Source of the DNA: Fratercula arctica | Lineage: Eukaryota > Chordata > Aves > Charadriiformes > Alcidae | DNA: 64,000 bases | Direction of reading: 5' to 3' | Assembly (NCBI GenBank): GCA_947846985.1 | Contig: CANTUZ010000002.1 | Span: 135,927,889 to 135,991,888, forward strand | Part shown: positions 45,256-59,199 of the stretch, piece after piece | How the letters are laid out: every line of letters starts with the position of its first letter | Numbering within the stretch: the first letter of the stretch is position 1 | Notes under the pieces: model-generated | Told to the model about the DNA's origin: nothing | Database searches by the model: none | Seen by the model: only the letters and a program-made list of their open reading frames with translations | Program-made: the position numbers and the translations under genes

Positions 45256-45715
45256 AACAGAATACATTATTTCAGTTGGAAGGGACCTACAACGACCATC
45301 TAGTCCAACTGCCTGACCACTTCAGGGCTGACCACAAGTTAAAGCATGTTGTTAAGGGCATTGTCCAAATGCCTCTTAAACACTGACAGGCTTGGGGCAT
45401 CAACCACCTCTCTAGGAAGCCTATTCCAGTGCTTGACCACCCTCTTGGTAAAGAAATGTTCCTAAAGTCCAGTCTAAACCCCCCCTGGTGCAGCTTTGAA
45501 CCATTCCCATGCGTTCTATCACTGGATACCAGGGAGAAGAGCTCAGCACCTCCCTCTCCACTTCCCTCTGCAGGAAGCTGGAGAGAGCAATGAGGTCGCC
45601 CCTCAGCCTCCTTTTCTCCAAACAAGACAAATCCAGAGTCCTTAGCCACTCCTCATAGGACATGCCTTCTGGCCCTTTCACCAGCTTTGTTGACGTCTTG
45701 TGTCTGGGAAGCCCC
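45256..45715 (-). mobile_element. CR1 LINE, 5'-truncated, minus strand
   Basis: About 460 bp in reverse orientation: TTTCAGTTGGAAGGGACCTA, CATCTAGTCCAACTGCCTGA, CATCAACCACCTCTCTAGGA, TTCCAGTGCTTGACCACCCT, CGCCCCTCAGCCTCCTTTTC, TAGCCACTCCTCATAGGACA. It is a distinct subfamily from the copies at 3,625 and 27,025. Two overlapping minus-strand ORFs across it (45,287-45,649 and 45,421-45,723) are CR1 remnants. Confidence 0.93.
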
Positions 45716-48700
45716 AAGAGCAAACAGGGAAAAAGGGTTTGTGTGGCACTTTGTTGCCTTGAACCAGGGATAACGCGGACAGAAATCTTTCTCTGCCTGC
45801 AGTGCTACACAAAGGGTGTCTTCAAGAGGCAGGACAGATGCGCCAAGGCTGACAAGTTTCAGCAGCTTTCAGAAAGCAGAGCTAGGCTCTCTCTTCTGGA
45901 CACTGATCTACTAGCCCAAAGGCCAGGTCCAAAGGTTCAGCTCATTCCAGTAAGGTGGGAGGACTCCACCTGCAGGGTTCATCAGTGTAAGAAGTGGAAC
46001 CCATGACCAGTAAGGATCCTCTTTCCTGATCATGTACCACCCCATATATAAAGAGCGGGCTGTGTAAGGATGCATGGGACTTTCTGTCCCACTGTCTCTC
46101 TCACAGGCTCCACAGCCTCCTCTGGTGCACCTAAGCAGGGAAGACCCTTTCTGAAAAAGAGGAGGAAGCATAGCCAGTGATCCTGGTTTTGCAAAACTGC
46201 GTAGCAGCAGAATACTTTTTCTGAGATACTCAAAGAACAGGGAAGAACTTCCTCTCCTCTGTCTAAATTCTTCAACCAGCTGACTTGAACTTGATACAAG
46301 AAGAAGAACATGAGACTATATAAGAGGATGAGACTCACATCAGATGATGCAGGATATTTTAATTCAGATGATGCATCTCTTCCCCACTTTATTGATTGTA
46401 TTTCTTCCAAAAGTCACTATAAATAGTCTAATTACATTATGGTCAAATGACAGTCTTAAATTATATATTCCTTGAATCAAAATCAAATCCAAAAGGCCTC
46501 TAGATACTTGCACTGAACACATCCTTTTGTTATTTTAGTCATTAATAACCGTGCCCCAAAAAGGCAGCTAGAAATATTAAAGAAAACAAAAGCAGCATTT
46601 TGCAGGGGGAAAAAAAGGTAAAAACAAGGCTTGAAAAAAATACCATCCTCACTCAGAATGTGTTCCTGGGAGACATTTGAAAGGACAGCATTTTGCAGAT
46701 CAGCTTAAAAGAGGGTGGTAAACATCATTTCCTCCTACTATCTGCAGAAGTGCATCAGACCCTCTTAAATGTTTTTTGACTAGTAATGGAAACCATACCC
46801 AGGCAGCATTTTGAAACTGAAGAATTTTAAATTATTTTAGAGGCATAAACAAGCACTCAATGAATGATAAAGCCTACAGATCAAAAATGCAGTAATCCCA
46901 GAATGAGTAAAATGCCCCTGCTGTGACTTCTTAAATATCACGTTCTGCTCTGCATTTCTCTCTCTGGAGAAGTGCTCGTCACATCACCGAGGGTGTGGGG
47001 GAAGCAATATAAAAAATTAGGGCCTGATCATGAAAAGTCTGATGTGTCTAATCACTGACATGAATAATCCCATCCATTAATTGAAGTTCAATTGGCTTGC
47101 CACACTCGCTGCACAGGAAAGGCCGTTCCCCTTCCATGAGGAGTGGATTTAGGAGACTGAATACCTGAAAGGTCAGGTGCCCTGTTCCTTTGGATTGCAG
47201 TTTAGGGATTTATCCTGAGGAATAGTGGGGAGGCGATAAGATGGAGGAATCGCCTGTAGTAAAGGTGGCTAGAAGAATTGCTCTTCATTTTTCCTCTTCA
47301 CAGCTCCTCTTTCCAGCTTCACAGAGGTTCCCCAAAGACACGAACGTGAAATGAGGACTGTGCTACTCCCATTAGCGTAGCACGTGCATGGAGGGCAATT
47401 CTTAGCCCTGGTACTCCAAGTGCCAGTTTTGAGTTTATAACCATTGTAGGGGCTAAAGGACAAGAAAACCATGAGCGGTGCAAGCTCCTGCTGCCGGAGT
47501 GCCCTATAGAATCAACCGAGATCACCACAGAAGCGCTGTACAACAGGTGGTCTCTGCAGGGCCTCAACCTCTATACTAGGACTTTGACTTTCCAAACATC
47601 TTACAAGCTCACAGTCTAGCAGGTAACGGGGTACATGTAGCCTTGCTGAAAGCTTTTTCTCCATTTGTCACTCCAGCCATTTCTGTCCGAACGGGAGTAA
47701 GCTGGGCTGGTGGGACTCTTGACGCGAAGAAAGCTGACCGTGCTCTTAAGGGATTTGCAGGATCCAGCTCTTAATTTCTGTTCAATGAGGTTCTATTTCC
47801 ATCTAGTTATCTAATCCTTGTAAAGTCGCCAGGTAAATGGAAATGTCAGATCATTCCCATGTGAAACTCCATTCTTATTTCTCAGAGGATTTTCCAAGCA
47901 CCGAGCAGCTATCTAGGTTAAAGGAAGAGAGGGGACTGTGAAAATGTCTTTGCCTTTCAGGAAGAAAAATAGTAAACAGGAAAAACATCTATGCTTGTGG
48001 AATATTGAGGTGATTTCATTCTGAGGAATGTCAGTGTAATAATGACCTGGGCTGTCATACAACCACCATACTGTGTTTAAAAAAGTTATAGGATAATAAC
48101 AAAATATATGAATAATGCTTTATTAGACCCTGGGCCTCCTACCTAACTACTGCAATATGTCTGGCTGCATGATAAATGTCAATCCCAATTCATGAGAAGG
48201 AAAAGTTTTTCTTCCTTCAGCGTATTGTGGTTTCAGTAATATAAACCTTTGAAACAGTGTTTAATTTTGTCATTCTGAGACCATTTTTCTCAGAGAGGGT
48301 ATGAAACAGAAAACCAATATACCAATTATCACCCAAAATAAATAATCCACATCAAGCCAAAAAAAATATTTTGTATTTAGTTAATAGTTGCTTTATCTGT
48401 GTCTTCAACCCTTGACACTTTGATCAAAACTGTACCTTTTGAAGTGTTTACTACTAATAATAGGGAAAAAATGGGTCATATGTCCACTCCAGCAAAAAGT
48501 ACCGTGCATTTCAGACATATACATTGACTTATGGTTTCTTACAGGAATTAGGGATTCCCACCAGGGTTGATAAAAGGCTTTATTAGAAGATGTTTCAAGG
48601 ACTCAAATGAAGCTAATTGCCCAAGAGGGATAGGGAGCCAAGCAAAAAGCAGGCCCATCACAGGCAGCCATCACTCCTAGTCATTGCGTTCCCAGTGACT

Positions 48701-51700
48701 GAAGAGATAATGACACCAGACTCTTAGGAAATTCACAGCCTGCAAGCTTAATTAGGTAAGACAGCAAGTCTAATCTGCATTTAATGAATGATTCAGGAAT
48801 AACTTTAAGAGCCTAACTTTAAGGTAGCAGGGTATTGACATGCTTTATGCACATCTTGTGACCTAGCTAATTATGGGTACACAAAAAGGTTATTACACTT
48901 CTTCCATCCAGTTTCAAAACCTGTTCTCTGCTTGTTCTGCCAGCTAAGAAAATCTAGCATTGTGTTAAAACTTGTGCTACCATGTAAGCAGGAGCTAGAA
49001 AATAATGAGAGAAAAAGGAAAACTGATTAAATCTGTTATTTCTGCAGTGCAGTGTAGACAGGGAGATATTTATGCCTCCATGGAGCTCCAGTGCTATTGG
49101 TGTGCATTCACGGTATGTCTGCTAATCAATAAGAGGATTTTGACCTACATTGGTCTGAACACTCCAAGTGAAGAGTGCTAAAGACATACAAGTAAATGCA
49201 AAGAAAGAAAACTAATCAAATATAAAAAGAATATTGGGACATATCCATTTTTAATCCCTATTTTAAGATAGGGAAAAATAACAATTTCCTTTTAAGAGAT
49301 GGTTCTTAGATATATTATTTTTCAACTAGAAATAATTTGTGAATGTTGGCAGAACTGCAAAATGTCACGAAAGGAAAACCCTATTGACATGCACAATCTG
49401 CAGCGACACCATCAAAGCATAAGTCCTTCTTGGAGTCTGAAAACCCTCCAGCACCTTCTTTTTCATTTAGCAGGAAAAAAATTGCTGAGGCATATTTAAA
49501 GCTGACTATATGTCAAGATTCCAGTACGGAAGAGAGGTGTTCAAGAGGCAGATAATTGTCACCCACACTTCTTGGTCTTTCGTCCCTCTGTCACTGAAAT
49601 TCAAGCGCAGAATTCCTTCCGCAGGTACCACTGACGCTTTCCTCCCTGCACCTCACTTCAGGTCTCGCACAACAACCTTCGCTTTCCCTCCATCCCCAGT
49701 TAGGCCCCCAGCACAGTGATCTAGATCTACCACGTACTCTCAGTATAATTCCCATCTCTTGTTCCCTATCTTGACAATCCAGACCCTGGGACAACAGGGA
49801 CACTGTGAAACAGCAGTCGCACTCTGTGTGACAAGAACAAAGCTACTGCCAATATAGAGACAACCTACGTCAGAGCAGCTGAGGGATGGCAACTTGCTCC
49901 TTTGTTTTGCTGTGTTTTCTGTTTTCCTGTCTAACTGAGTTTCTTTAGTGCTCTGGGCAGCAGTGTGGATAACATCAAAGCATTTGGAACAGCTTATTAC
50001 CTGCATTTTACAAGGGACGAAATACAAGCAAACACAGAAATAAAAGTGATCTCCAAAGTCATACCCTGTACAACCAGAAATAAAACCCAAGGCTCATACA
50101 TTAACTATGAGACTGTTCTTACATCCCAGCGGTCAGAAATGAGCTACTGATTGCAAGAGCAAGAGACATGCTTGAGAGAATGAGGGCTCTCGGCCCTTTG
50201 AAGCAGTCAAGGGAATCTGGGTTAGACCCAAATAGCAGCAGCACCACGGCTCATGCAGCCTCTGCTCGAGCAGTCAGCTTTGCACCACGGAGCTTTTCTC
50301 CTGCAGGCTGCTCTATGTACCACCAGCCCCATGCAGACTATGACTCAAGATCTCTGCAGACTTATAAGGTTGAAAATATCCTCAACAGCTTCAGCTCCCG
50401 CAAAGCATTGTAAGACGTAAGTGAAACCTGCTGCAACAAGCCCGGTCCGGATATGCAAAGTTGACAAAAGTGATGCATGTGCAGTATTTCTATTAAAAAT
50501 CCTCTGTTCCAAGGGACTAAAATGCAACTGTAATTAATCACTGCAGGATGGAGCTAGGCAAGAGAGCGTTCCAGACAAGTACATATTATTTTTCTTTCAG
50601 CAAATGTGAAAATATTGCATGTGCATGTGAAATACTGGAGAGATTACTCCAGGGCCTTGAGATTATTTCATTTTCCATGTTAATAAAAATAGATTTAACA
50701 GTAAAAACTGGCATACAAAGGGGATTTGTAGCAATGGAATTTCACCAAATAAAAATGCTGTGAACAGATTAGAGCCTGTCTACCTCCATTCCCACGTCTC
50801 AATCAAAGGTCCTTTATTTAGCCCTTCCCCCAGTTACAAGTTCTGTAGGTTTTTTTGCACACAAAATCTAGGGTTTTTCACATGACCATAAACAGTCAGT
50901 GCCACAGAATTCCTTCACAGAGAGCCATTTGTGATGTCCCATGAGTTTGGGCTTTAAAAGGTGGTCCAAGAAACACATACACCTTAAAGTCCATTTTAGG
51001 ACTGTGTCTCTGTGTCTGCTGCGGCTCCCGCTGGTGTTCTGGTAGGAGCTGTGCTGTCAATGATGTTTCTTAATACTTTTTTTCGGTGCTTTTTTCCACC
51101 CACCCTCACTGGTCATCAGTGAGTCCCACATCCAGACCACTGAGTTAACTCTTCCTACAACCACAGCATCAAGAAAAAGAAGAAAAAAAGAGATACTCTG
51201 CAGGCAGTTCAAACCTGTTTGCCAAGGCAACGGCAGGCAGGAGTAGATTTACCTGATATTTTGTTCTAGGTTGTTCTGGATAGAGAAAATCTCTGGTAAG
51301 TTCACTGGTGGCAAAATAACCATGAGACAAATGTAACCCAGATGGTGTAAGCTATGGACCTCAGCAGCTGTAACCACCCACCAGCAAGTCTTCTGTCACT
51401 GTTTACGTGCTGTTTGTTTCATTTCATAGAAGGTGAAGTGCCACGAGTCATGTCCTTTATCCCCTTTTTTTTGGATAAAACTCAAGCTTTTTTCAACACG
51501 TTCGTAACACCCAATGGAAACTCAGTCATTCGTATTTTATCTGTTCGAACTGAACGGCTTGTTCTAATTGGGACTGTATGACAGCGTCAATCCTAATACT
51601 TTCTGATGCTAAAATATTTCAAGTGTTCATCTATAAATATGTGCTGAAGAAAGCTTGGAGTTTATAAACTTTAAAGGGATATTATGTGGTTTATCTCTTT

Positions 51701-54700
51701 TTTTTTCAGTTTAATGTTCCATGCTTAGGCTTATTATGGGCTAGACCATAGTTTCATCATCACACTGAAAGCAATAAAAGAGTAACATGGACTAGAGAGA
51801 GATAAATAGAAATGTTCAAACATGTCAGTTATACAATAAAAGCTCTTAAATATAGCAAACCAGGCACAGAGGAACCAACCAAAGAAAAAGAGATGGCAAT
51901 AACTGCATTACTTTCTCAAGGTAACTGACAGGAAATTTTCTACCCTAAGATTATTCTTTTTGGCTATAAAGATAAAACATTATCAGTGTTCTGAAAAACT
52001 CAGGACACTAACTTTCAACAGTTCCTCTTGATGGTGTTCATCCCAGAAATCAAGAATAAAAGTACAAAGGACCTTAGTACGCTATCGACTTTTAAGAGGT
52101 CGCCATTGCCTCCAGTATGAAATCTGTTCTAAAACCAGATAGCATTACATTGCCCAGTGTGTTGAGCTGATAACAAAACAGGTAATTTATCATTTAAAGT
52201 AACTACTTTTTTCCATGCTTCTCATCCTTATCTTTTAGAAAATGCATGGGCTGGAGTAACTGCTGTACTGGGGTTTGGTCATGAGCAATGGAGTCTTGTA
52301 GCCCCTGCTGAAAGTTGCTAACTTAAATCTAATGAAAACGGAAAAAAACAGTAAGATGAGAAAAAATATTGTTTGTTGTCCAAATAGGCAATAAAAAACA
52401 TGCTTTTCTCTTCTTACTGTCTTGCAGTCTCTTCTTCATCACTGTAGACTGATATCTATAAGAGCACTCAACATTAATTCAGATCTATAGTGACAATTCC
52501 TGAGGTGGGATAGAGACTGATAGAGACTGAGTTTCTGATCAAGAATTCATTAGAGTAAGTGGACTTGTGTCCTCTGCATGAACGCGGAGAGATGGGTAGC
52601 TCCTGCGTTCTTGAAGTGAACATAAAATCAATTTCTCCCAATACCCATTCTCCCATTCAAACTTCATGGAGAGTCAAGCTTTCCAAGATTAGGTCTAGTG
52701 CCTTCCCCTGGTACTACACTAACTTCACACCAGTTTCCAGGTTTTCCTTTAAATGTAGCAAAAAGCTGTGCTGGGAGTAAATTACTCTCTGTAAAACTGA
52801 GCGTGATGAGGCACGCAAGGGCTTTTAAAAGGGCTTTGAATCATCTTAGTCATCTTCACACTTTCCCCACTGTTTGGCAAATGGTACAGGACGTCTCTCG
52901 TTTCTAAAGGCCTGTTGCAGGCTGCCTGGTACTGCTTGTGATTCAGCCTCCTTTTTGCAGAGACAGTTTTTTTGCAACCTACACACCAGGGAGGCTGTGA
53001 AACAACTTCAGTTCACTCAGTCTCCGAGTCCTGAAGCTGAGTGGCAATTTTCGGAAATATATATCACTACAGAAATCATTAAAAATCTCAGGTATGTTGC
53101 CAAGGATTTGCTTAATTTTGTGACAGGAAAAAAAAAAAAAAACAAACGCTAAAAAATCCAAAACCCCAAAACCCCCAACCAAGGCCAATCAGCCTGTATT
53201 TGCCTGCGTTTCTCTCTAATTATCTTTCATATGCAGCAGTGGTAAAAATGATTGTTAGAACTAGTAGCTCTAGAAACCACAACCATCAGGCTGAGTGAGA
53301 CCTGACTAACAGTATCTCAGGGTATAGCAACTTCACTCAGTAGTAAACTTAATTTACAGGGTTTTTTTTTTTCTTTGTCATTTTTTTTCCAAGTAAAACT
53401 CCAAAACATACACCATTACATAGGGCACTTTTTTATTATTATTATTTTTTTTATTATTATTAAGTCCAGGCAATCGGCTCTTTAATGATAATAACCCTTC
53501 CACCTGTTTTTTAGAGCAAGAAAAAAGGGTTGTTCTTTGGATGCTTCAAACAAAGTAGATATTCTGATTATGGGCAAAAAGAATGAATACAAGCCATACG
53601 GAGTCATTTGGGTCCAGCTGTAAACAAAAGTATCACTCAATGGCTTACAGTGAATTTACTGGGATACATTTATCCATGACAGAGTTCTGGAAGTGCTTAT
53701 CACTTTGATAATGCTAATATGTCATTTTGGTTTTGCCAGATGGAGGTTCAGACATGCAATATTTTCTGAAGAATATACGGGATACACCAGAGAGAGGACT
53801 GAGACACTAACTCCATGGTTCATGGGAACAGAAAAGTTTTGCAAGCCCCAGGAGTGAGAGGGAACTGCGATGTTTTAATGACAGGGATTGTACTCATGCT
53901 CAGAATCAAACAGAGCTGCTATTGCAATTTTCAAGCGAGTAACACTCATCATATTATATTCATTTACTAAAACTGACAATTACCAGCTACCTACGTTTCA
54001 TGATAATGTCAATGCAACTTTTCTTCTTTGACTTAGCACATAAAAGAAGATATACATGCCCATGTTGTCTACAGTAGCTCACCATATAATTGTAAGTCTT
54101 ACGTAAATCAGCACAAAAATGCCTACTTCTAGAAATGGATTAATCTTGGAATGAAAGGAACAACACTACGGATTTCAGCTCAAACAAACAGAAAGAGCAT
54201 TAAATAACTGCAAGTTTTTCTAGTGTCACTCATTACATTTGTTTTTAAATTCCTAATATATTGGGCATTCATATAAATATGCTTCAGATATTTTGAAATT
54301 TTGTTGTATGTCTTGTCATATGCATTACATCATGAGTAATGCTTTTGGGGTCCCTATACTCCCAGTCTGGTGTTTTGATTATTCTTTTTATTGACCTCAG
54401 AAACTGCTTGAGGCAGTATCTACAAAGGTCAGCCTCACACTCAATCAAATTAGCATCTTTTGTCCTGTTCTGAAACTTAGAACATTTGCATCCTAAAGAC
54501 AGCTCTGTCGTCTATCCATCTATCTGTAGGTAATCTGCCAGTGAGCAGAGCCTCTACATCCATTATCTTTGCGGGATAGAGAAGGGTGAAAGGGAAGTTA
54601 TTTGCCTTCTGGAGTCTGATTCCACCTGAGGTTCTCATACACACAGTATGGGCCATGCCTTGCCACTGACTATCAGGCAGAACAGAAGCAGATGTTGGAG

Positions 54701-57700
54701 AGCTCTGTTCCACAACCGATCACACAATATAAACTAAACTAATCTCCAGTCCAGATCCTGGATCAGGACTAAATTTTGACATGGGCAACACTAACTGACC
54801 TAAGAGATTGAATCTATGAGACTGGATAAAGCATTCTGGGGGAGAATGGGGGAATGTCATCCCCCCCGCCCAAAATCCCAGCTGACTGCATACTGCCTTT
54901 TCACTCCCTTGACATATGGTTGATTCAATACCTACATCCAGACAGTCCCAAATGGCTCCAGCTTTTGTCAGCCAACACTGAATCCCTATGATGGGAAACA
55001 TAATGATCAGAAACTTTGATATATGGCAAGACTCCGGGCACAACCACTCCTTGGGCATGGCCACAGTGGCTCCTACTCAGAGAAAAACCCGTGACCGGGT
55101 GGGAGAGATGTGATTTTGCCAGGTCTCTGCTATCCAAGAATTCCCTCAAGGCAAGGGATTTCTCAAATAACTGATTGCTCCTCTTGGGGTCCTTCAGGAT
55201 AGAAAGGGGATGCCATAAGCATGGACATGTCTTCGCAGGATTTTAGTCAGAGAAAGGTCTGCCACTGTTTGCAGATATTACTTATTAATGATATGAGCGC
55301 TAATAGGAGCTAATGCTCAGCCATGCAAGAGCACATGTAGAAAACGGGGCAGAGGGGGTGGGGAATATTGCCTCTGCAGACAAAGAGCAATGCTCCTGTC
55401 AAAGTGAGATTACTTCATGAATCAGGAACTACAGATCATATGAACAAAAACATTGTCATTAAATGAAAGTCTGACAGTGTTGTAGCATAAGGATTCAAGA
55501 CAATTACTTTTAGACATATATTATGGGCTGGCTGTTTCCTTAAAAATTGGTGCTAGCCTAGGACCTTCTGTAAAAACAAAGCAAGCTACTTCTCATCTCT
55601 CAGAAGACATCAAATATTTATCGAAATCTTCATTTATTTAGCCACCCACAGAGAACCACATGCAGCAGATGTTAGTTGCTGGTTTGACCTTGACTATTTA
55701 ATGACATGTATAACGATGCCATTGCAGCAAGCAGAGCCTGGCAGAGCAAATGGAAGCAGCCACTGCACTAAGATATCTCATCTTCAACAAAAGTGGCAGT
55801 GGGTAAGAAAGGTAGCATTAGATGAAGGAAATAAGTTTCAGCATGTGGGATCAACATATGATGTCACCACATATCAGATGCCAAAAGGAGAACTAGGGCT
55901 ATTTGCTGGCCTATTTCATGCCATAATTTTTTCTGTGTAAGACAGCTCTGGGATGTGTCACAGGGAACCTGCATGGTGTATGGCAGCTGGTAGCAGCAAA
56001 TTTTTTATTACTCAAAATAAAAGGTATTTGAGTAGCTTCTTCCCTTCTCTTGTATCTTTTCTATTTATGTCTGTGCAAAGCAAGTACTCACAAAACAGAG
56101 ACATTTTGAGATGTTTTTTTTAGAAGCAGTAAATGTTTATCTAAGGGTTATAGCAGTGAAGGAAAAAAGCCCTTTCCAAAAGCAGCAGACAGTGTTAGAG
56201 GTGCCTTAAGCAAGATGTGTCTGCTCAGAAGACAGGATTGCACTGTGTCCATAGCTCTTCGTCTGGGGAGACTGTATGGAAACTAAACATAATTATGGTC
56301 TCTTGGGTTTCTTGATTGTACCAACGGACAAAGTTTACAGTACACAAATAAAGAGGGAGTGGGATGCTTTGCCTACTTTCTCTTTTTTTAAGCTTGCTTC
56401 CTTTGGAGAAATATTTTTCACAATCCTGCATGTGTCTTCACCCCAAAGTTTTCACCTAGCCAGAAGTGAGGATGGCTGCCTGCCGTCCCAGTTCCCTGTA
56501 TGCCTACCCACTGCGAGAGGCAGTGGTGCCCAGCAATGTCACATTTTATACATGCTAAAAAACGTTTCAGATGTTGAGGGTTTTTAAAACACGGGCAATG
56601 TTGTTAGGTAGTTAAGTCTAACTGCTCTTTGTATTCACCCATGAAGATGGCCTGTGTTATGTAGATATCTTGGAAGAATTGCACGTGAATGAGGGATGTG
56701 GAGGTGGAAAGGTCAACTGCTTTATAACTCGGGTCAAAGGGCATTTTCGTGAATGGGAAGGGCTGGGTTAAAGAAAGTTCACAGTCTTATATGGGGGAGG
56801 GGGACCAGTAGCCCTGAGACATTCACATATGTTTAGAACAAGCAAATAATAAAGATTTCCAAGACAAAACCAAAGGTTTATTTTTCAGAGAAAGTCTATT
56901 TTTCAAAAAATCCACTTTGATTACCAGTTTCATTGAGGAACACCTCTAATCCAGAGGTAGCTCACTGACAAGTGATGGAGAAGGTGAATTCACATGTTGG
57001 CTACCTCCTCGAATCGCTCCCCCACCCTGTGAACAACCTCAAGGCATACTGTCTCCCACTCTATCTGACTGCACAGCCAGGCACACTCTACTAGAAACAT
57101 GTTTTTAATGGCTAGAAAGTTCGCCTTCAAAGCGGGCTAGTAAACCAACCCGTAGGCTATGCCTAACCCATAGGAAGTTGGCAGACTTCCCAACAGGATA
57201 AACCAAGGGCACCAGGTTGTAGACTAAGAATATCCGCCTTGGAGTACATTCACTCTCCAGCCTCTCTGTGCGGACCCATCTTCATCCTCTCCTGTTGAGC
57301 CACTCCCCCAAAACCAGGCCCCTTCTCTATTGCTCACACAGCCCCTTCTGTGCTGCAGTTCCAGGTTAACACCGACCTTTCTCTCCAAATGTGTTACTCC
57401 TGAACCCACTGTACTCATCTGTTGGAGAAGCAGGGAGCTTATGGACATGGTTACAGACAAGAGCTTACCCAAATCCCGCGATTACTGAGCTGTCTGAGAG
57501 GACAGTTTTTCTCCAGTCCAGCTCCTGCTAATGTATAGCAGCTACTTTAGCCTGGCCCTGGGGAAATGGGGATGATTGCAGTCAAGGGTCTACCACCTTC
57601 TTGCTCCTTTTGAACAGGAATGAAAGGAACATTTCTAAGAAGCTCCTTTCGCACGTGGGCTGTAACCTCTTCCAGGCACAGGCAATACAGAGGCTAAAAG

Positions 57701-58750
57701 CATACCTTCTATGTTCTTTTTCCTTGTGTAACTCTATAAGCCAAGCCAAGCCACAGAGATATTTTTTTTCTTCTTGGCCTGCATAGTTTCATAGCAACAA
57801 CTTTTCAACATGCATTACTAGAGATATATTATTTCTACTGCAGTAGAAATTGAAAAAATATTTCCATTGTAAAAGAGATTTTTACAATGACTTTTAATCA
57901 GTTTTTTTTTCCCTGATATCCACTTAGCACCCCAAGTTGATTCTCTCACCAGAATAACACCATTGTAGTCTCTCCTTCATGTTACAGTCACTGTGTATAT
58001 CTCCATGGACATTTTACAAACAAACAAAAAAATACTCTGACCATATCTGTCTGCATTCAGTGGAACTTAGAAGTGCACTTAAGAAGCAAGATTAGAAACT
58101 ACTTTTTAAATGTACTTCTATGAGTTGTTGTGATGTTTTTCCCCACAGAAGAAAAAAATTCTTAGAAGACACATGGTATAAAATAAGATAAATACATACT
58201 GGGGTGCTGTTACAAACTGCATGAAGCAGTTAATTAGAGGGTTTCTTAAGAGACCTGCTATAATGCAACTGCCAGGGGCTAGTGGTGCAAAAACATTGAA
58301 ATGAATTTTCCTAGTTAAGGTGTCCTCTGTGCAGTCTGGATGATAATTCTTAGGCCAAAGTTTCTTGACAACATGAGGATATTCTGCTGGAATTGATAGT
58401 CCCTCAGATCTCTGTATAACATCCTCCTGGAAAAGTTTTATTGTTGAAATTTTTTGGTTGTCAGTCCAGTGGCGGAGACCCTCTGGAGTTTAAGAGTCTA
58501 GTGATGATCAATGTGATCAGCTGCATTGTGTATTATCTATTATATAAATCACCCAGAAGATTCGAATCATAGTCAAATAATGGAATATTTAGATTGGGTC
58601 ACCTAAATCTTAATATATCTTCAATATATATGTTCTTGACTTCAAATTATGTATTTCCCCAGAAAATGTAGGCACAGTCACCACTTTTTTAAGCAGCGAA
58701 ATGGTGCAAAGATCAAAATATATCATTGATAAAGCTTGATTACAAGACTA
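45716..58750. other. Intergenic DNA without recognisable genes
   Basis: Mostly AT-rich. ORFs remain below 130 codons and show no family motif or coherent splice pattern. A short direct duplication of GATAGAGACT lies near 52,508-52,530. No CpG island, RNA gene, or further carbonic anhydrase exon was found. Confidence 0.45.
53429..53462. repeat. TTA/T-rich simple repeat
   Basis: A T-run followed by ATTATTATTATT, a second T-run and TTATTATTATTAA. Simple low-complexity sequence with no other feature around it. Confidence 0.9.
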
Positions 58751-58760
58751 GGTTCCCTTC

Positions 58761-59192
58761 TTGTGCAATGCAGAAGGACAAGCAAAGACTTCATGGCCTG
58801 GGCATTCTTCTTTCACCTTTATGGTACACAAAGATAAAGAAAGAGGTTACATTGACATTGCAATGGGTAATGACAATTACCTCCCCATCTGCCTCTTGTG
58901 GGGCAGAATATCCCTAAGGTTTGGAATTTGGGGAAGAACGAGATGGGGGATTTCGGTTAGCAACACAGAAGAGGCAGAATTGTTTTCTGTTTTTACAGAT
59001 GAAGGTGCCAGAGGTTTGCTAAATCCATGCATTTCCAGGAATGGAAAGCGCTTGGAAGCTGCTTCTCATGGGAGAGATGAGAGGTACACTCACACGTGCA
59101 GCTGCCCTCTAGGACCATCTTTTCCCTCCTGCTCTGACATACAGCCAAAGGGTTTCAGGAAATCTGAAAACTTTTTAATTTCAAGGGCCTAA
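58761..59192 (+). other. Unexplained 143-codon ORF
   Basis: An open frame of 143 codons with mixed composition (for example MGNDNYLPICLLWG and NTEEAELFSVFTDEG). It lies in gene-poor DNA with no nearby promoter-like CpG island. The NTEEAELFSVFTD stretch is vaguely like the segment ahead of the polymerase core in LINE ORF2, but this is too weak to assign. It may be chance. Confidence 0.12.
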
Positions 59193-59199
59193 CCAGCAC

